Positions 34,193-42,701 of a stretch of 64,000 nt of DNA are shown here, in pieces (the stretch's first letter is position 1; each line of letters begins with the position of its first letter). The stretch spans positions 62,001-126,000 of the forward strand of contig NZ_KE384342.1 in NCBI RefSeq assembly GCF_000425265.1, read 5' to 3'. The DNA comes from Maridesulfovibrio zosterae DSM 11974. Lineage in GTDB: Bacteria; Desulfobacterota; Desulfovibrionia; Desulfovibrionales; Desulfovibrionaceae. The notes below the pieces were generated by a model. That model had not been told where the DNA came from, did not search any database, and saw nothing but the letters and a program-made list of their open reading frames with translations. The translations under genes and the position numbers were made by a program.

Positions 34193-35051
34193 TTTTGTAG
34201 CACCTACGCTGGGAGCATATGCAGATTTTTCCATTGTCGATGACTTTGGGCATAATGTTGTATTAAGTGCTCCTGCAAAACGAATTGTAGCCTTGTATGG
34301 TTCTTTTAATGAAGTTCTGTATTCTATGAATTCAGGAGAATTACTTGTGGGGCGTACAGCTGCTGATCATTACCCTGAGCAGATAGCGGTGCTGCCGTCA
34401 ATTGGTACGCATATGCGTCCGAATCCAGAGTTAATAGTCGCCCTCAAGCCTGATCTGGTATTGCAAATGGCCGGGAGATCTCAGGCGGCAACTGTGCTTG
34501 ATCCGCTTAGAGTAAAAGGAATATCTTGTGCCATGTTCAAGGTGTCCTCATTTGAGGAACTGTTTTCCATGATCGAAAGGATCGGTATATTAATTGATAG
34601 AAAAGACCGGTCGTCGTTACTAATAGATTCAATGCGGAAACGGCTTGATGTTGTGCATGAAATGAGTGCCGACTTAAAGAATAGACCTTCAGTCTTCTTC
34701 GAAGTGCGCTATCCTAATCTGCTTGCAGCCGGTCAGGGGTCTATTGTTTCAGACATTATCAGCAAGGCTGGTGCTAGAAATTGCGTAAGAAATTTTAAAA
34801 AAATTGTGCGAATGGGTGAGGAAGAACTCTTTCGTCTTGATCCTGAAAATTATGTTTATCAGGTTGGTCGAATGAATCCATCTCCTGTCAAACTGCAACA
34901 GCGTAATCATTTTAAAATGTTAAAATCAGTTTCATCAAATAGAACTTTAAAAGTAGATGAGTCAGTCTTTTCAAGACCAGGTCCACGTAATGTTGATGCT
35001 GTTGAGATTCTGGCTAAATTTTTATTCGATAAAAGAGAAATAAATGAATAA
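34110..35051 (+). CDS. btuF: periplasmic substrate-binding protein, BtuF-like
   Basis: Up to 313 residues. The ATG at 34110 lies well inside btuD; a GTG at 34155 (then CLKSFFLLATIS) gives a tidier signal peptide and a 38-base overlap. The mature protein has the class III binding-protein fold: DDFGHNVVL, PAKRIVALYGSFNEVLYSM, a central long helix near 165, and RPSVFFEVRYPN. It would capture the corrinoid in the periplasm. No lipobox cysteine is visible, so it seems soluble. cbiL overlaps its end by eight bases. Confidence 0.85.
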   Translation: MFITFLLRLWFTLRPVCLKSFFLLATISFVAPTLGAYADFSIVDDFGHNVVLSAPAKRIVALYGSFNEVLYSMNSGELLVGRTAADHYPEQIAVLPSIGTHMRPNPELIVALKPDLVLQMAGRSQAATVLDPLRVKGISCAMFKVSSFEELFSMIERIGILIDRKDRSSLLIDSMRKRLDVVHEMSADLKNRPSVFFEVRYPNLLAAGQGSIVSDIISKAGARNCVRNFKKIVRMGEEELFRLDPENYVYQVGRMNPSPVKLQQRNHFKMLKSVSSNRTLKVDESVFSRPGPRNVDAVEILAKFLFDKREINE

Positions 35052-35757
35052 TTCAGGTAAAATATATGGCATAGGTGTAGGACCCGGTGATTCTGATCTA
35101 CTCACTGTCCGAGCAGTGCGGGTTCTTGAAAAGGTTGATGTGGTTTTTGCCGCATCCTCAACCAAAAATGATTATTCACATTCGTTGCAGATAGCTTCAG
35201 AGTTTATCTCTGATAAATGTGAAGTGGTAAAACTTGGCTATCCTATGACTCGTGATAAGGATATTTTGAGTAAGGCGTGGGATAAAAACTGTGAAATTGC
35301 TCTTGAGTATATATATGGTGGTAAAACAGCTGCTTTTTTGACTCTTGGTGATCCATTAATTTATTCAACGTTCGGCTACATGATGCAAACAATGAATAAA
35401 CTTTATCCGGAAGTGGACTTTGAAGTTGTGCCCGGTATTACATCATATCAAGCTGCGGCTGCCAAATCTCGACAGGTTTTAGTTGAATCCGGGCAGAATC
35501 TTCTTTTAACATCAGGCGTTGCCGATCCGGATAAGTTCGCTGAAAGTCTTAAGTCTGTGGATAATGCTGTTATCCTCAAAGCATATCGTAACTTTCCGCA
35601 ATTGCGTGAAACGGTTAGTTGTCTTGATAAAATGGATGTAAAATTTTTTACTAAACTTGGGTTGGATGGTGAAGCTGTCTATCTTGATGTTAATGAAGTT
35701 CCTGACAAAACACATTACCTTTCTTTGATGTTATTGACTGCCCGTAACAAAAATTAA
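35044..35757 (+). CDS. cbiL: cobalt-factor II (precorrin-2) C20-methyltransferase
   Basis: 237 residues. The tetrapyrrole methylase fold opens with IYGIGVGPGDSDLLTVRAVR, and the SAM site GDPLIYSTFGYMM appears near residue 102. VVPGITSYQAAAAKSRQ follows. In the anaerobic pathway this enzyme methylates C20 of cobalt-factor II, the product of cobalt insertion by CbiK followed by no other step. It is the last gene of the riboswitch-controlled group and overlaps btuF by eight bases. A 19-bp terminator follows. Confidence 0.92.
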   Translation: MNNSGKIYGIGVGPGDSDLLTVRAVRVLEKVDVVFAASSTKNDYSHSLQIASEFISDKCEVVKLGYPMTRDKDILSKAWDKNCEIALEYIYGGKTAAFLTLGDPLIYSTFGYMMQTMNKLYPEVDFEVVPGITSYQAAAAKSRQVLVESGQNLLLTSGVADPDKFAESLKSVDNAVILKAYRNFPQLRETVSCLDKMDVKFFTKLGLDGEAVYLDVNEVPDKTHYLSLMLLTARNKN

Positions 35758-35780
35758 TTTATAGAATTTTGCTTTATTAA

Positions 35781-35826
35781 AAATGGATGGCCACTGGTAT
35801 TTGTACCAGTGGCCATCCATTTTTAT
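35781..35826. terminator. bidirectional terminator, 19-bp stem
   Basis: AAATGGATGGCCACTGGTA pairs exactly with 35804-35822 across a TTTG loop, with T-rich flanks on both strands. It ends the cbi/btu group and the minus-strand aminotransferase gene. Confidence 0.95.
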
Positions 35827-35852
35827 TTATTATAATCAAGGGATGTTGATGA

Positions 35853-36797
35853 TTATTTTATTGGCGTTCCGTTTTTAGCCAGATCAGCTTGTAAAAGTTC
35901 ACGCATACGCTTGCATACTGGGCCGGGCCGTACATCATGGATTGGTTTTTTGTTATAACGGACAACGCCTACAGCATCAATCGATGTTCCACAGACGATG
36001 ACTTCTTTGGCAAGAAGTATATCATCTTCAGAGATAGCCCTGTAATCAATCTCAACTTCGTCGGCGATCAGCTGAGTTGCACGAGTCAGAGTTGTGCCAG
36101 CTAAAGCATTCGTGAACTGAGGAACGTGTAACGTTCCTTCGCTGTTAACAATACAGACGTTTTCAGTTGCACCTTCAGCAAGGAAATTCAGGTTATCAAA
36201 GCAGAAAGGTATATTGAAACCTTTTTCTGTTGCTTCACGTTTCATGAGTACATTTGGAAGGTAATCAATGGATTTTATAGTAGCTAGGTATGGCTGTTTG
36301 GCTGGAATAGAAGTTTTAAAGGCTGTGAGACCTTTTTCATACCATGATTCAGGCTTAGGTTCATATTTATATATAACTATGTAGAGAGAGGGAACAGGAC
36401 ATTCAGATGGATCAATACCGAATCCTCCTCCTCCGCGTCCGAGAAGGACTCGAACCATACCTGACTCAACTCCTGAGCCAGCGGCAACTTCAAGTATAAT
36501 GTCAGACAGTTCTGCCCATGAGCAGGGCGGTTCAAGATAAATTGAGCGTGCAGAACGTTTCATCCTGCGTATATGAGGGTCAAGTTGGTACATCTTGCCA
36601 TTTAGAAACTTGATACTCTCAAATACACCATCACCGCGGTGAACAAGATGGTCATCCCACGGCATAAGCATAAGCTTCGGGTCTGAACAGATCAGTCCGA
36701 TTCTGTGTTCGTAAAATGCACAAACTTTTTCTGTTCCCGCACGCATGGCGGAGAGCATGGCATCAATATATTCTTCACTACCTACTTTCTTAATCAA
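35853..36797 (-). CDS. class IV PLP-dependent aminotransferase
   Basis: 314 residues when started at the TTG at 36797, supported by GGAG seven bases upstream; an ATG at 36845 lacks such a site. Fold-type IV hallmarks: YEHRIGLI-type early strand, a PLP lysine in TIKSIDYLPNVL (about 202), and glutamate in ATENVCIV (about 235). The family covers branched-chain and D-amino-acid aminotransferases and aminodeoxychorismate lyase. Nearby genes do not tell which. The leucine genes are in the same window, but not adjacent, so branched-chain activity is only possible. Confidence 0.82.
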   Translation of the reverse strand: MIKKVGSEEYIDAMLSAMRAGTEKVCAFYEHRIGLICSDPKLMLMPWDDHLVHRGDGVFESIKFLNGKMYQLDPHIRRMKRSARSIYLEPPCSWAELSDIILEVAAGSGVESGMVRVLLGRGGGGFGIDPSECPVPSLYIVIYKYEPKPESWYEKGLTAFKTSIPAKQPYLATIKSIDYLPNVLMKREATEKGFNIPFCFDNLNFLAEGATENVCIVNSEGTLHVPQFTNALAGTTLTRATQLIADEVEIDYRAISEDDILLAKEVIVCGTSIDAVGVVRYNKKPIHDVRPGPVCKRMRELLQADLAKNGTPIK

Positions 36798-36930
36798 TTT
36801 AAGACTCCGTAAATTTATTATTACCCTCAGGAAGGATACCGCCATTAGCTACTTCAATCAGTATTCCTTGCAGCTGTATATACTTATAGATAAATGCTAC
36901 TGTTCTGCAAGCGCTTTAATCCATAATTGC

Positions 36931-36983
36931 AGAAGCTAAAAAACCGCCCTGACTTTTACAGTCAGGGCGGTTTTTTAGCTTCT
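36931..36983. terminator. bidirectional terminator with 24-bp perfect arms
   Basis: AGAAGCTAAAAAACCGCC... (36931-36954) pairs with 36960-36983 without a mismatch across a 5-base loop. U-rich flanks on both strands give termination in both directions; it ends the MCP-hemerythrin gene. Confidence 0.92.
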
Positions 36984-36997
36984 TGTATAGGCAGGTT

Positions 36998-38719
36998 TTA
37001 ATGATAGCCGTGTTCATGCATGAAATCAGTGTATTTGGCATCAACAACCATAATATGTTTAATGAGCCAGTCCTTGAGGAATCTGATGATTTCAGTTGAA
37101 GAAGCAAGGTTGCCTGCTTCAATATCATCTTTGAAGTCTTCGATCTTTTTAATGAAAATGCGATGCAATTTCTTATGTGGTTCAGTTTCGCTGTATTTGT
37201 GTTTGTCGAATATTTTTTCTTCATAACCGAAGTGGTATATGGTGTACTCAAGCAGCCTGCTAGTGACCTCTCCAACGACTTCTCCGGTTTTACGATTACG
37301 CATTGCAGAATAAAGTTCATTAATGAGGTCAAGCAGAACCATGTGATGTTCATCAATAGTGCGGACATGAACAGACAGGTCGTCTGACCATTCAACAATT
37401 TTACCTGAGCTTGTATCTATAATCCGACCATTGGCAATTCCCTGAACTATCGAATCAAGTTCTTCAACAACACTGGCAATTTCATTCAGTGCATTAGCTG
37501 AAGAAGCCATACCGTCAGAAGTTTCCTGCGCAACTCTGGCAACATCACTGATGGCCATGTTAATTTCTTCAGAAGCAGCTGATTGTTCTTCGGATGCTGT
37601 GGCAATTGATTCTACCTGAGTATTGGTGTCGTCAACAATAACAACAATAGCTTCCATCAGTTCGCCCGAGTGGGCAGCAGATTCAGTAGAGTTAACAATA
37701 TCCTCTGCAGCAGATTCAACTGCGGAGATATTCTCACGCGCATTGTTTTGAATTTTTGAAACAGCTTCACCAACATCTTTTGTCGCATCCATTGTTTTTT
37801 CAGCGAGCTTGCGAACTTCATCTGCAACAACAGCAAATCCGCGTCCAGCATCGCCTGCACGGGCTGCTTCAATGGCAGCATTAAGAGCTAGGAGGTTTGT
37901 CTGGTCAGCTATATCGGTGATAACAGTCATGATTTGACCAATATTATCAGCCTGTTCACCAAGGGTTCCCATAGTTTCTTTAAGGTTAAGTATGGTGTCT
38001 TTAATCTGTTCAAATGAATTGATTGCGTTTGAAACTCCTTGAGCGCCTTGCATGGCATTCTCTTTGGATTGGCTGGAGCTGCTGGCAGCAAGAGAAGCAT
38101 TTTGTGCAACTTCAAGAACTGTGCTGTTCATTTCTTCCATAGCGGTAGCTGTTTCAGTTATGCGGTCACGCTGAAGTACCATTCCGCTGTTGACCTGATT
38201 AACCTCTGCACTCAGCTCTTCAATACCGCCAAAGAGTTTCCCTGAAATATTTTGCGCATTACTTGCTGATTTTATGATAGCGCCAAGTGTAGATTTTTGA
38301 TCATCAAGCTCTTTTAAAGCTTTGTCGAGTGCTTGTTTAGTTTGATTTGTTTTGCTTTCAGCTGAATCTGCATTCTGTTCTGCCTGATTAATTTTTTTTG
38401 TAAGCACTGAGACAGCTTTATCAATTTCTTTTGCAACGTTAAGCATTTCTCCGCTTAAATCAGATGGGATTGATATATTGTCATTACCTTTTTCAATTTT
38501 AAATATAAGTTCAGATATTTGTTTGAGCTGGCCAAATATACTTGAATTTGTAGTCATAAAGGCAACAATGGTTGCAAGCAGGGCCACTACTAAAAAAAGA
38601 ATCTGCCAAATATTTATTCCAGGTGTAGCCGAATGGAAAAACGCTGACTCGGCAACTGCTGCCAAAGTCATAATGAAAATCATAATTATGGAAAATGTAA
38701 GCTTAGTTTTTGCGGACAT
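36998..38719 (-). CDS. methyl-accepting chemotaxis protein with C-terminal hemerythrin domain
   Basis: 573 residues. Two adjacent membrane helices (about 7-28 and 38-59) with almost no periplasmic loop precede a long cytoplasmic signalling part. The highly conserved MCP hairpin is at about 270-320 ([20 protein letters not shown]). The last about 130 residues are a bacteriohemerythrin: [33 protein letters not shown] and [13 protein letters not shown] provide the di-iron histidines and acidic ligands. Such proteins (DcrH type) sense oxygen or redox state and steer flagellar movement. GGAG is six bases before the ATG. It stands alone with its own terminator. Confidence 0.95.
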   Translation of the reverse strand: MSAKTKLTFSIIMIFIMTLAAVAESAFFHSATPGINIWQILFLVVALLATIVAFMTTNSSIFGQLKQISELIFKIEKGNDNISIPSDLSGEMLNVAKEIDKAVSVLTKKINQAEQNADSAESKTNQTKQALDKALKELDDQKSTLGAIIKSASNAQNISGKLFGGIEELSAEVNQVNSGMVLQRDRITETATAMEEMNSTVLEVAQNASLAASSSSQSKENAMQGAQGVSNAINSFEQIKDTILNLKETMGTLGEQADNIGQIMTVITDIADQTNLLALNAAIEAARAGDAGRGFAVVADEVRKLAEKTMDATKDVGEAVSKIQNNARENISAVESAAEDIVNSTESAAHSGELMEAIVVIVDDTNTQVESIATASEEQSAASEEINMAISDVARVAQETSDGMASSANALNEIASVVEELDSIVQGIANGRIIDTSSGKIVEWSDDLSVHVRTIDEHHMVLLDLINELYSAMRNRKTGEVVGEVTSRLLEYTIYHFGYEEKIFDKHKYSETEPHKKLHRIFIKKIEDFKDDIEAGNLASSTEIIRFLKDWLIKHIMVVDAKYTDFMHEHGYH

Positions 38720-38888
38720 ATTGTCTCCTTGCTGAAAAAGTATATTTTTCTAACTGTTGTTAATATCATTAAAAAAAAATATTGTATAATAAAAGAATAT
38801 TTATTCACCATATGCTTAAAGATAACTTTTAGCAATAAGTCTTTAACTTATAAAAATATTTGTATAAAACTTAATAGTTACGTAAAAA

Positions 38889-39803
38889 TTATAAATTTAA
38901 AGCTACATTTTGGATTAAATTTCTCATCCAAATATGGGCATAGTCGTTGTCATGTACCGTGTGCCAGTGCTGAAAAATTTCAAATTTAGTGTCTGCAAGG
39001 GGGAGGCGTATAATTCTGAATTTGCCAGTTGCAACATGGCGCTGTGCAAGCCTTTCAGCAATAATACCAATTAGATCAGAGTACTCTACTAATGAGGGGA
39101 TAACTGTTTCCTGCTGTACTACAATTTTAATATTGTGCTGAATTCTTCTGCGGTAGAGAAAGTCTTCAAGGAAACCAAGTCCAGACTCTGACAACGAAAG
39201 TGCTATAAATTTCGAATTATTGAGATCTGCATCAGTCATCACATCATTTTTAATATGATGATCGTGACGGACAATACAGACCTCGTGGTCCTCAAAAAGC
39301 TTTGCTGTCTTTACTCCATTTTCAACTTTTCGTAAGCAGCCTAAAAAGAGGTCTAATCTATCGTTTTTAAGCATTTCAAGTCGTTGCTCATAGGTTGTTT
39401 GAACTATGCGAATAGATACGCCTGGGGCTTGTTCTCCAAGTTTTTGTAAAATTTCAGGAAGCAGTAGTTTGCAAAGATAGTCACTGAGTCCAAGGCAGAA
39501 AGTTCTTTTTGAAGTAAGTGGATTAAAGACACCACGGTCGTCCAGTGATTCCATAATGCTTCGCAGGCTTGGATTAATTTTGTGGTGTATTGTTCTGCAT
39601 AGTGCAGTAGGCTCCATGCGGTTTCCGAGTCTTATGAAAAGCTGGTCATCAAAATGATCACGAAGCTTTGAAAGAGCATGACTTATGGCTGACTGTGTCA
39701 AAAATAATTTTTTACCAGCTTGAGTCAGGCTGCGTTCAGAGAAAATTTTATCCAGCACTACCAGTAGATTTAAATCAATATTTGGAAGATTAGTTTTGCT
39801 CAT
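38889..39803 (-). CDS. LysR-type transcriptional regulator
   Basis: 304 residues. The winged helix-turn-helix is at about 8-67 (LNLLVVLDKIFSERSLTQAGKKLFLTQSAISHALSKLR), followed by a linker helix and the two-lobed effector domain from about 93 (LCLGLSDYLCKLLLP). The TQSAISHALSKLRDHF pattern matches NodD/LeuO/TdcA-like members. It is divergent from the small EamA-type gene at 39951, a frequent arrangement for a regulator and its target. The 147-base gap between them would hold its operator; I could not point to a T-N11-A site with confidence. Confidence 0.92.
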   Translation of the reverse strand: MSKTNLPNIDLNLLVVLDKIFSERSLTQAGKKLFLTQSAISHALSKLRDHFDDQLFIRLGNRMEPTALCRTIHHKINPSLRSIMESLDDRGVFNPLTSKRTFCLGLSDYLCKLLLPEILQKLGEQAPGVSIRIVQTTYEQRLEMLKNDRLDLFLGCLRKVENGVKTAKLFEDHEVCIVRHDHHIKNDVMTDADLNNSKFIALSLSESGLGFLEDFLYRRRIQHNIKIVVQQETVIPSLVEYSDLIGIIAERLAQRHVATGKFRIIRLPLADTKFEIFQHWHTVHDNDYAHIWMRNLIQNVALNL

Positions 39804-39950
39804 ACAGGCAATGAATACCTTTCAGTGGTTAATTCTTGTTAGATGGAGTAGCTGTGTCAGCACAGAATTTGATCGTTTTTATTTTCAGTTAAGAGCTGTT
39901 TTGCCGCTCTCCTGCTGTAGTTATTACTTTTTTATTTTAAGGAAGATTAA

Positions 39951-40388
39951 ATGTACGCTTTATATGGTTCTATAGCAATTGCAGCTGGTTCTAGCGTTAT
40001 TTACCACATCGCACAAAAAAGTCTTTCCAGTGGAGGGTCTGTTTTTGGATCTCTTGCTTCGGCATATGGTATAGCTATGTTGGTCAGTCTTGCCGGAATG
40101 TTTTTTCAAACCGGCCGTATTGATATAGGAGATATCGCTAGCCTTCGAAACTGGCCTGTATTGCTTTTAGGTCTGGCTGTTTTCGGTATTGAAATAGGGG
40201 TATTAATGACTTACAAAGCCGGGGCAAACGTGAACTCATTACCCATAATTGTAAACGGTGTTGTCATGGCTTGTCTTGTACCGCTTGGTGCTCTTATATA
40301 TAGCGAAAGTATTTCTATAAATTCTATTCTGGGAATGGCGCTTATCGGCTCTGGAGTATGGTTGTTATGTTCAACAGGACATGCCTAG
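39951..40388 (+). CDS. EamA/DMT-like small membrane protein
   Basis: 145 residues with four or five hydrophobic helices and a single EamA-like unit; most DMT transporters have two units and about 290 residues. The last helix pair (LGALIYSESISINSILGMALIGSGVWLL) matches the EamA C-terminal pattern. It may work as a dimer, as small multidrug-type proteins do. AAGGAAGAT precedes the ATG. It is divergent from lysR and ends tail-to-tail with the DauR-type gene, sharing the CTAG of both stops. Substrate unknown. Confidence 0.75.
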   Translation: MYALYGSIAIAAGSSVIYHIAQKSLSSGGSVFGSLASAYGIAMLVSLAGMFFQTGRIDIGDIASLRNWPVLLLGLAVFGIEIGVLMTYKAGANVNSLPIIVNGVVMACLVPLGALIYSESISINSILGMALIGSGVWLLCSTGHA

Positions 40389-40990
40389 CCTTCTTCGTTT
40401 AGATAATTATATACGGTTGCCTTGGTAACATTAAGTATATCGGCAAGGAAGCTTATTGATTTACGTGCCTGCAGTAGTCCTTTTTCTTTCATACGGTGAA
40501 CGAAATCCTTACGATCATTTCTGTTCATGGCCTCAGGACCGATGTTTTTTTCGACAAGAAATTCTTTAAAAAGCAGGTTCATCTGTTCCTGCCAATCGTA
40601 ATCAAATAGTTCACTTTCTATTTTGGGGCTGTCCATACCGCCAAGGATAGTCCCTATTAATTCTCTGGCTTTTTCAAATTTTGATACATCCATGTTGATG
40701 CATAATAATCCTCGATGTAATCCTTCAGGTGTTTTTAGAACAGCTGAGACTGATCTGATTGTTTCACCTTTGTTCCCTGTCTTGCTGAATGGATGGTAAA
40801 CAAGATCTTCACCTACACTTGAATAATGGTTTCCAAGCATTGAAGGGTCGCCGGATTTTCTTCTGGAAAAACTATTTGAAATAAAAAAAATTTTCCCATT
40901 TTCAAGATCATGAATAACGACCTCAGCATGGGGATGCAAAAGAGCACTGATAGCATTTACTACAGGAATGAATGGTTCAAGAAAGTTCAT
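40385..40990 (-). CDS. YheO/DauR-type PAS-HTH transcriptional regulator
   Basis: 201 residues from the ATG at 40990, set by AGGAGAT four bases upstream. An N-terminal YheO-like PAS domain (about 1-115: FLEPFIPVVNAISALLHPHAEVVIHDL, then GNHYS) precedes a C-terminal helix-turn-helix (about 150-201). The tail KATVYNYLNEE is the typical close. Related proteins regulate D-arginine and other amino-acid catabolism; the ligand here is unknown. Its target may be the neighbouring EamA-type gene or ptb. Confidence 0.85.
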   Translation of the reverse strand: MNFLEPFIPVVNAISALLHPHAEVVIHDLENGKIFFISNSFSRRKSGDPSMLGNHYSSVGEDLVYHPFSKTGNKGETIRSVSAVLKTPEGLHRGLLCINMDVSKFEKARELIGTILGGMDSPKIESELFDYDWQEQMNLLFKEFLVEKNIGPEAMNRNDRKDFVHRMKEKGLLQARKSISFLADILNVTKATVYNYLNEEG

Positions 40991-41133
40991 TGTTATCTCC
41001 TGCATACAAACTATATGACGTTACACAAGGCGTCAATAATAGCCGGTATAATGCTTTTTTATATAGTTCTGCGCTCAGTATTTTATATGGTTATAACAAA
41101 GAGTTGTTCAAGAATAAAAAAGCACAGAGAAAA

Positions 41134-42045
41134 TTAACGTCCGGACAGATAGCAGCCCAGAGCAATTGAGTTAAATTTAGATTTATCAGAGTCACCACGC
41201 GATGGTACTACAATTGGTACTTCGCTTCCGATTACAACGCTTGCGAAAGTTTTTCCGGCTATAGTTGTCAGAGCCTTGTAAAGAATATTTCCACTCTCAA
41301 TTTCAGGTGTAAGCAATATATCTGCAGAACCGGCAACAGGACTGTCAATGCCTTTGCATGCTGCAGCAGTAGAAGAAATGGCAATATCAAGAGCGAGTGG
41401 ACCTGCTACATGTGCATCACCAAACGCACCTTCTGCAGACATTTTTGCTAAAATATCAGCATCAAGAGTAGCGGGCATGGCAGGATAGTTAACTTTTTCA
41501 GTTGCAGCTAAAATTGCGGCTTTAGGCTGAGTTATACCCAGTTTACGGGCCACATCAAGTGCATTGCGTAGAATATCGGCTTTGCGCTGTAAATTAGGTT
41601 TGATGTTTACTCCCGGATCGGTCAGCAGGATCAGTCGTTTACTGTCCGGTGACTCAAAAACTGAGACAAGGCTGATAATACCTTTAGGCGGAACACCTGT
41701 CTGTTTGTTCAGTATAGCTTTTAATACAACACTGGTACTGACCAGTCCCTTCATGATCAGGTCTGTTCTACCTTGCCTATAAAATGAAACAGCTATTGAG
41801 ACTGCTTCTTTATCATCATTTTCTTCATGAAATTCAAAGTTGCTGATATCCATGCCGTGCTCATTGGCAACAGCAAGGGTTTTGTCTTTATTGCCGATGA
41901 AAATAGGTTCAGCAATTCCTTCAGCGTGAGCCGCCAAAGCTGAACGCATAACAAATTCTTCTGCGCAGGGGGCAATGGCTACGCGGGTTTTTTTCCCATA
42001 TTTACGTACTTCTTCAACGATGCCGGCCAGTGATGTGATAGTCAT
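41134..42045 (-). CDS. ptb: phosphate acetyl/butyryltransferase family protein
   Basis: 303 residues, the size of phosphate butyryltransferase (Ptb). Two Rossmann-like halves contain DLIMKGLVSTSVVLKAIL, ILLTDPGVNIKPNLQRKADIL and ADILLTPEIESGNILYKAL, all family motifs. It moves an acyl group between CoA and phosphate, making acyl phosphate. There is no kinase (buk/ackA) next door. The symbol is by family; acetyl-specific or other acyl specificity cannot be told. AAAGGT lies upstream of the ATG. ilvN lies 78 bases upstream on the same strand. Confidence 0.85.
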   Translation of the reverse strand: MTITSLAGIVEEVRKYGKKTRVAIAPCAEEFVMRSALAAHAEGIAEPIFIGNKDKTLAVANEHGMDISNFEFHEENDDKEAVSIAVSFYRQGRTDLIMKGLVSTSVVLKAILNKQTGVPPKGIISLVSVFESPDSKRLILLTDPGVNIKPNLQRKADILRNALDVARKLGITQPKAAILAATEKVNYPAMPATLDADILAKMSAEGAFGDAHVAGPLALDIAISSTAAACKGIDSPVAGSADILLTPEIESGNILYKALTTIAGKTFASVVIGSEVPIVVPSRGDSDKSKFNSIALGCYLSGR

Positions 42046-42123
42046 GAGCAGACCTTTTGCTTTTTATTGAAACTGCGTCTCAGGATGAATATTTTTTTGC
42101 CAATTATCAATTGCGGTGTAAGT

Positions 42124-42603
42124 TTATTCATCGCCCCGTTTAAGCGCAATCATACCGGTTCTGCACATGCTTTTGATTCCGAAAGGTTGCAGTATTTTTA
42201 TTAACCCTTCTACACGTTCTTGGTCACCACTAAGTTCAACCGTGATGGTTTTCTGTCCCATACCAACTACATCAGCTCTGAAAACTTCAAAGATCTGCAT
42301 CATTTGTGACATAGAATCTTTATCTACATCAACTTTGATGAGTACCAGTTCACGATCAACAAATTCCTTTCTGGCAAGATCGTCCAGCTGAATGACAAAA
42401 TCCATTGCTAGAAGGTCATTTGTAACTTTGCTGATGTCATCGTCACTTCCTTCAGCACATATTACCATACGTGAAACATCCATATTTTCTGTTTCTCCGC
42501 AGGAAATGGATGTTATGTTGATTTTGTGATGGAGAAATGCAGCTGAAGATTCAGCCAAGACCCCTGGTCTATTTCGTATAAGTGCGGAAATTGTGCGTTT
42601 CAT
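42124..42603 (-). CDS. ilvN: acetolactate synthase small (regulatory) subunit, ACT-domain
   Basis: 159 residues from the ATG at 42603, chosen for AGGAGTCGA four bases upstream. The N-terminal ACT domain (about 3-75: RTISALIRNRPGVLAESSAAF) is the valine-sensing part and the C-terminal half (about 80-155) completes the IlvH/N fold. The protein adjusts the activity of the catalytic IlvB. No ilvB is next to it, so it is encoded elsewhere. It precedes ptb on the same strand; a functional link is not known. Confidence 0.85.
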   Translation of the reverse strand: MKRTISALIRNRPGVLAESSAAFLHHKINITSISCGETENMDVSRMVICAEGSDDDISKVTNDLLAMDFVIQLDDLARKEFVDRELVLIKVDVDKDSMSQMMQIFEVFRADVVGMGQKTITVELSGDQERVEGLIKILQPFGIKSMCRTGMIALKRGDE

Positions 42604-42701
42604 TTCGACTCCTGTGTGAAATATATTAGTTGCTGCAAAACTTACACTCAAATTAATCTGCTAACAAGTATCTGAACAGATTAGGGATTGTGAATAAAAA
42701 A

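Noticed and set aside
38729-38989. 86-codon plus-strand frame between MCP and lysR
   Set aside because: Very AT-rich, overlaps the lysR 3' end and the MCP upstream region, no ribosome site, Lys/Ile-rich low-complexity product.
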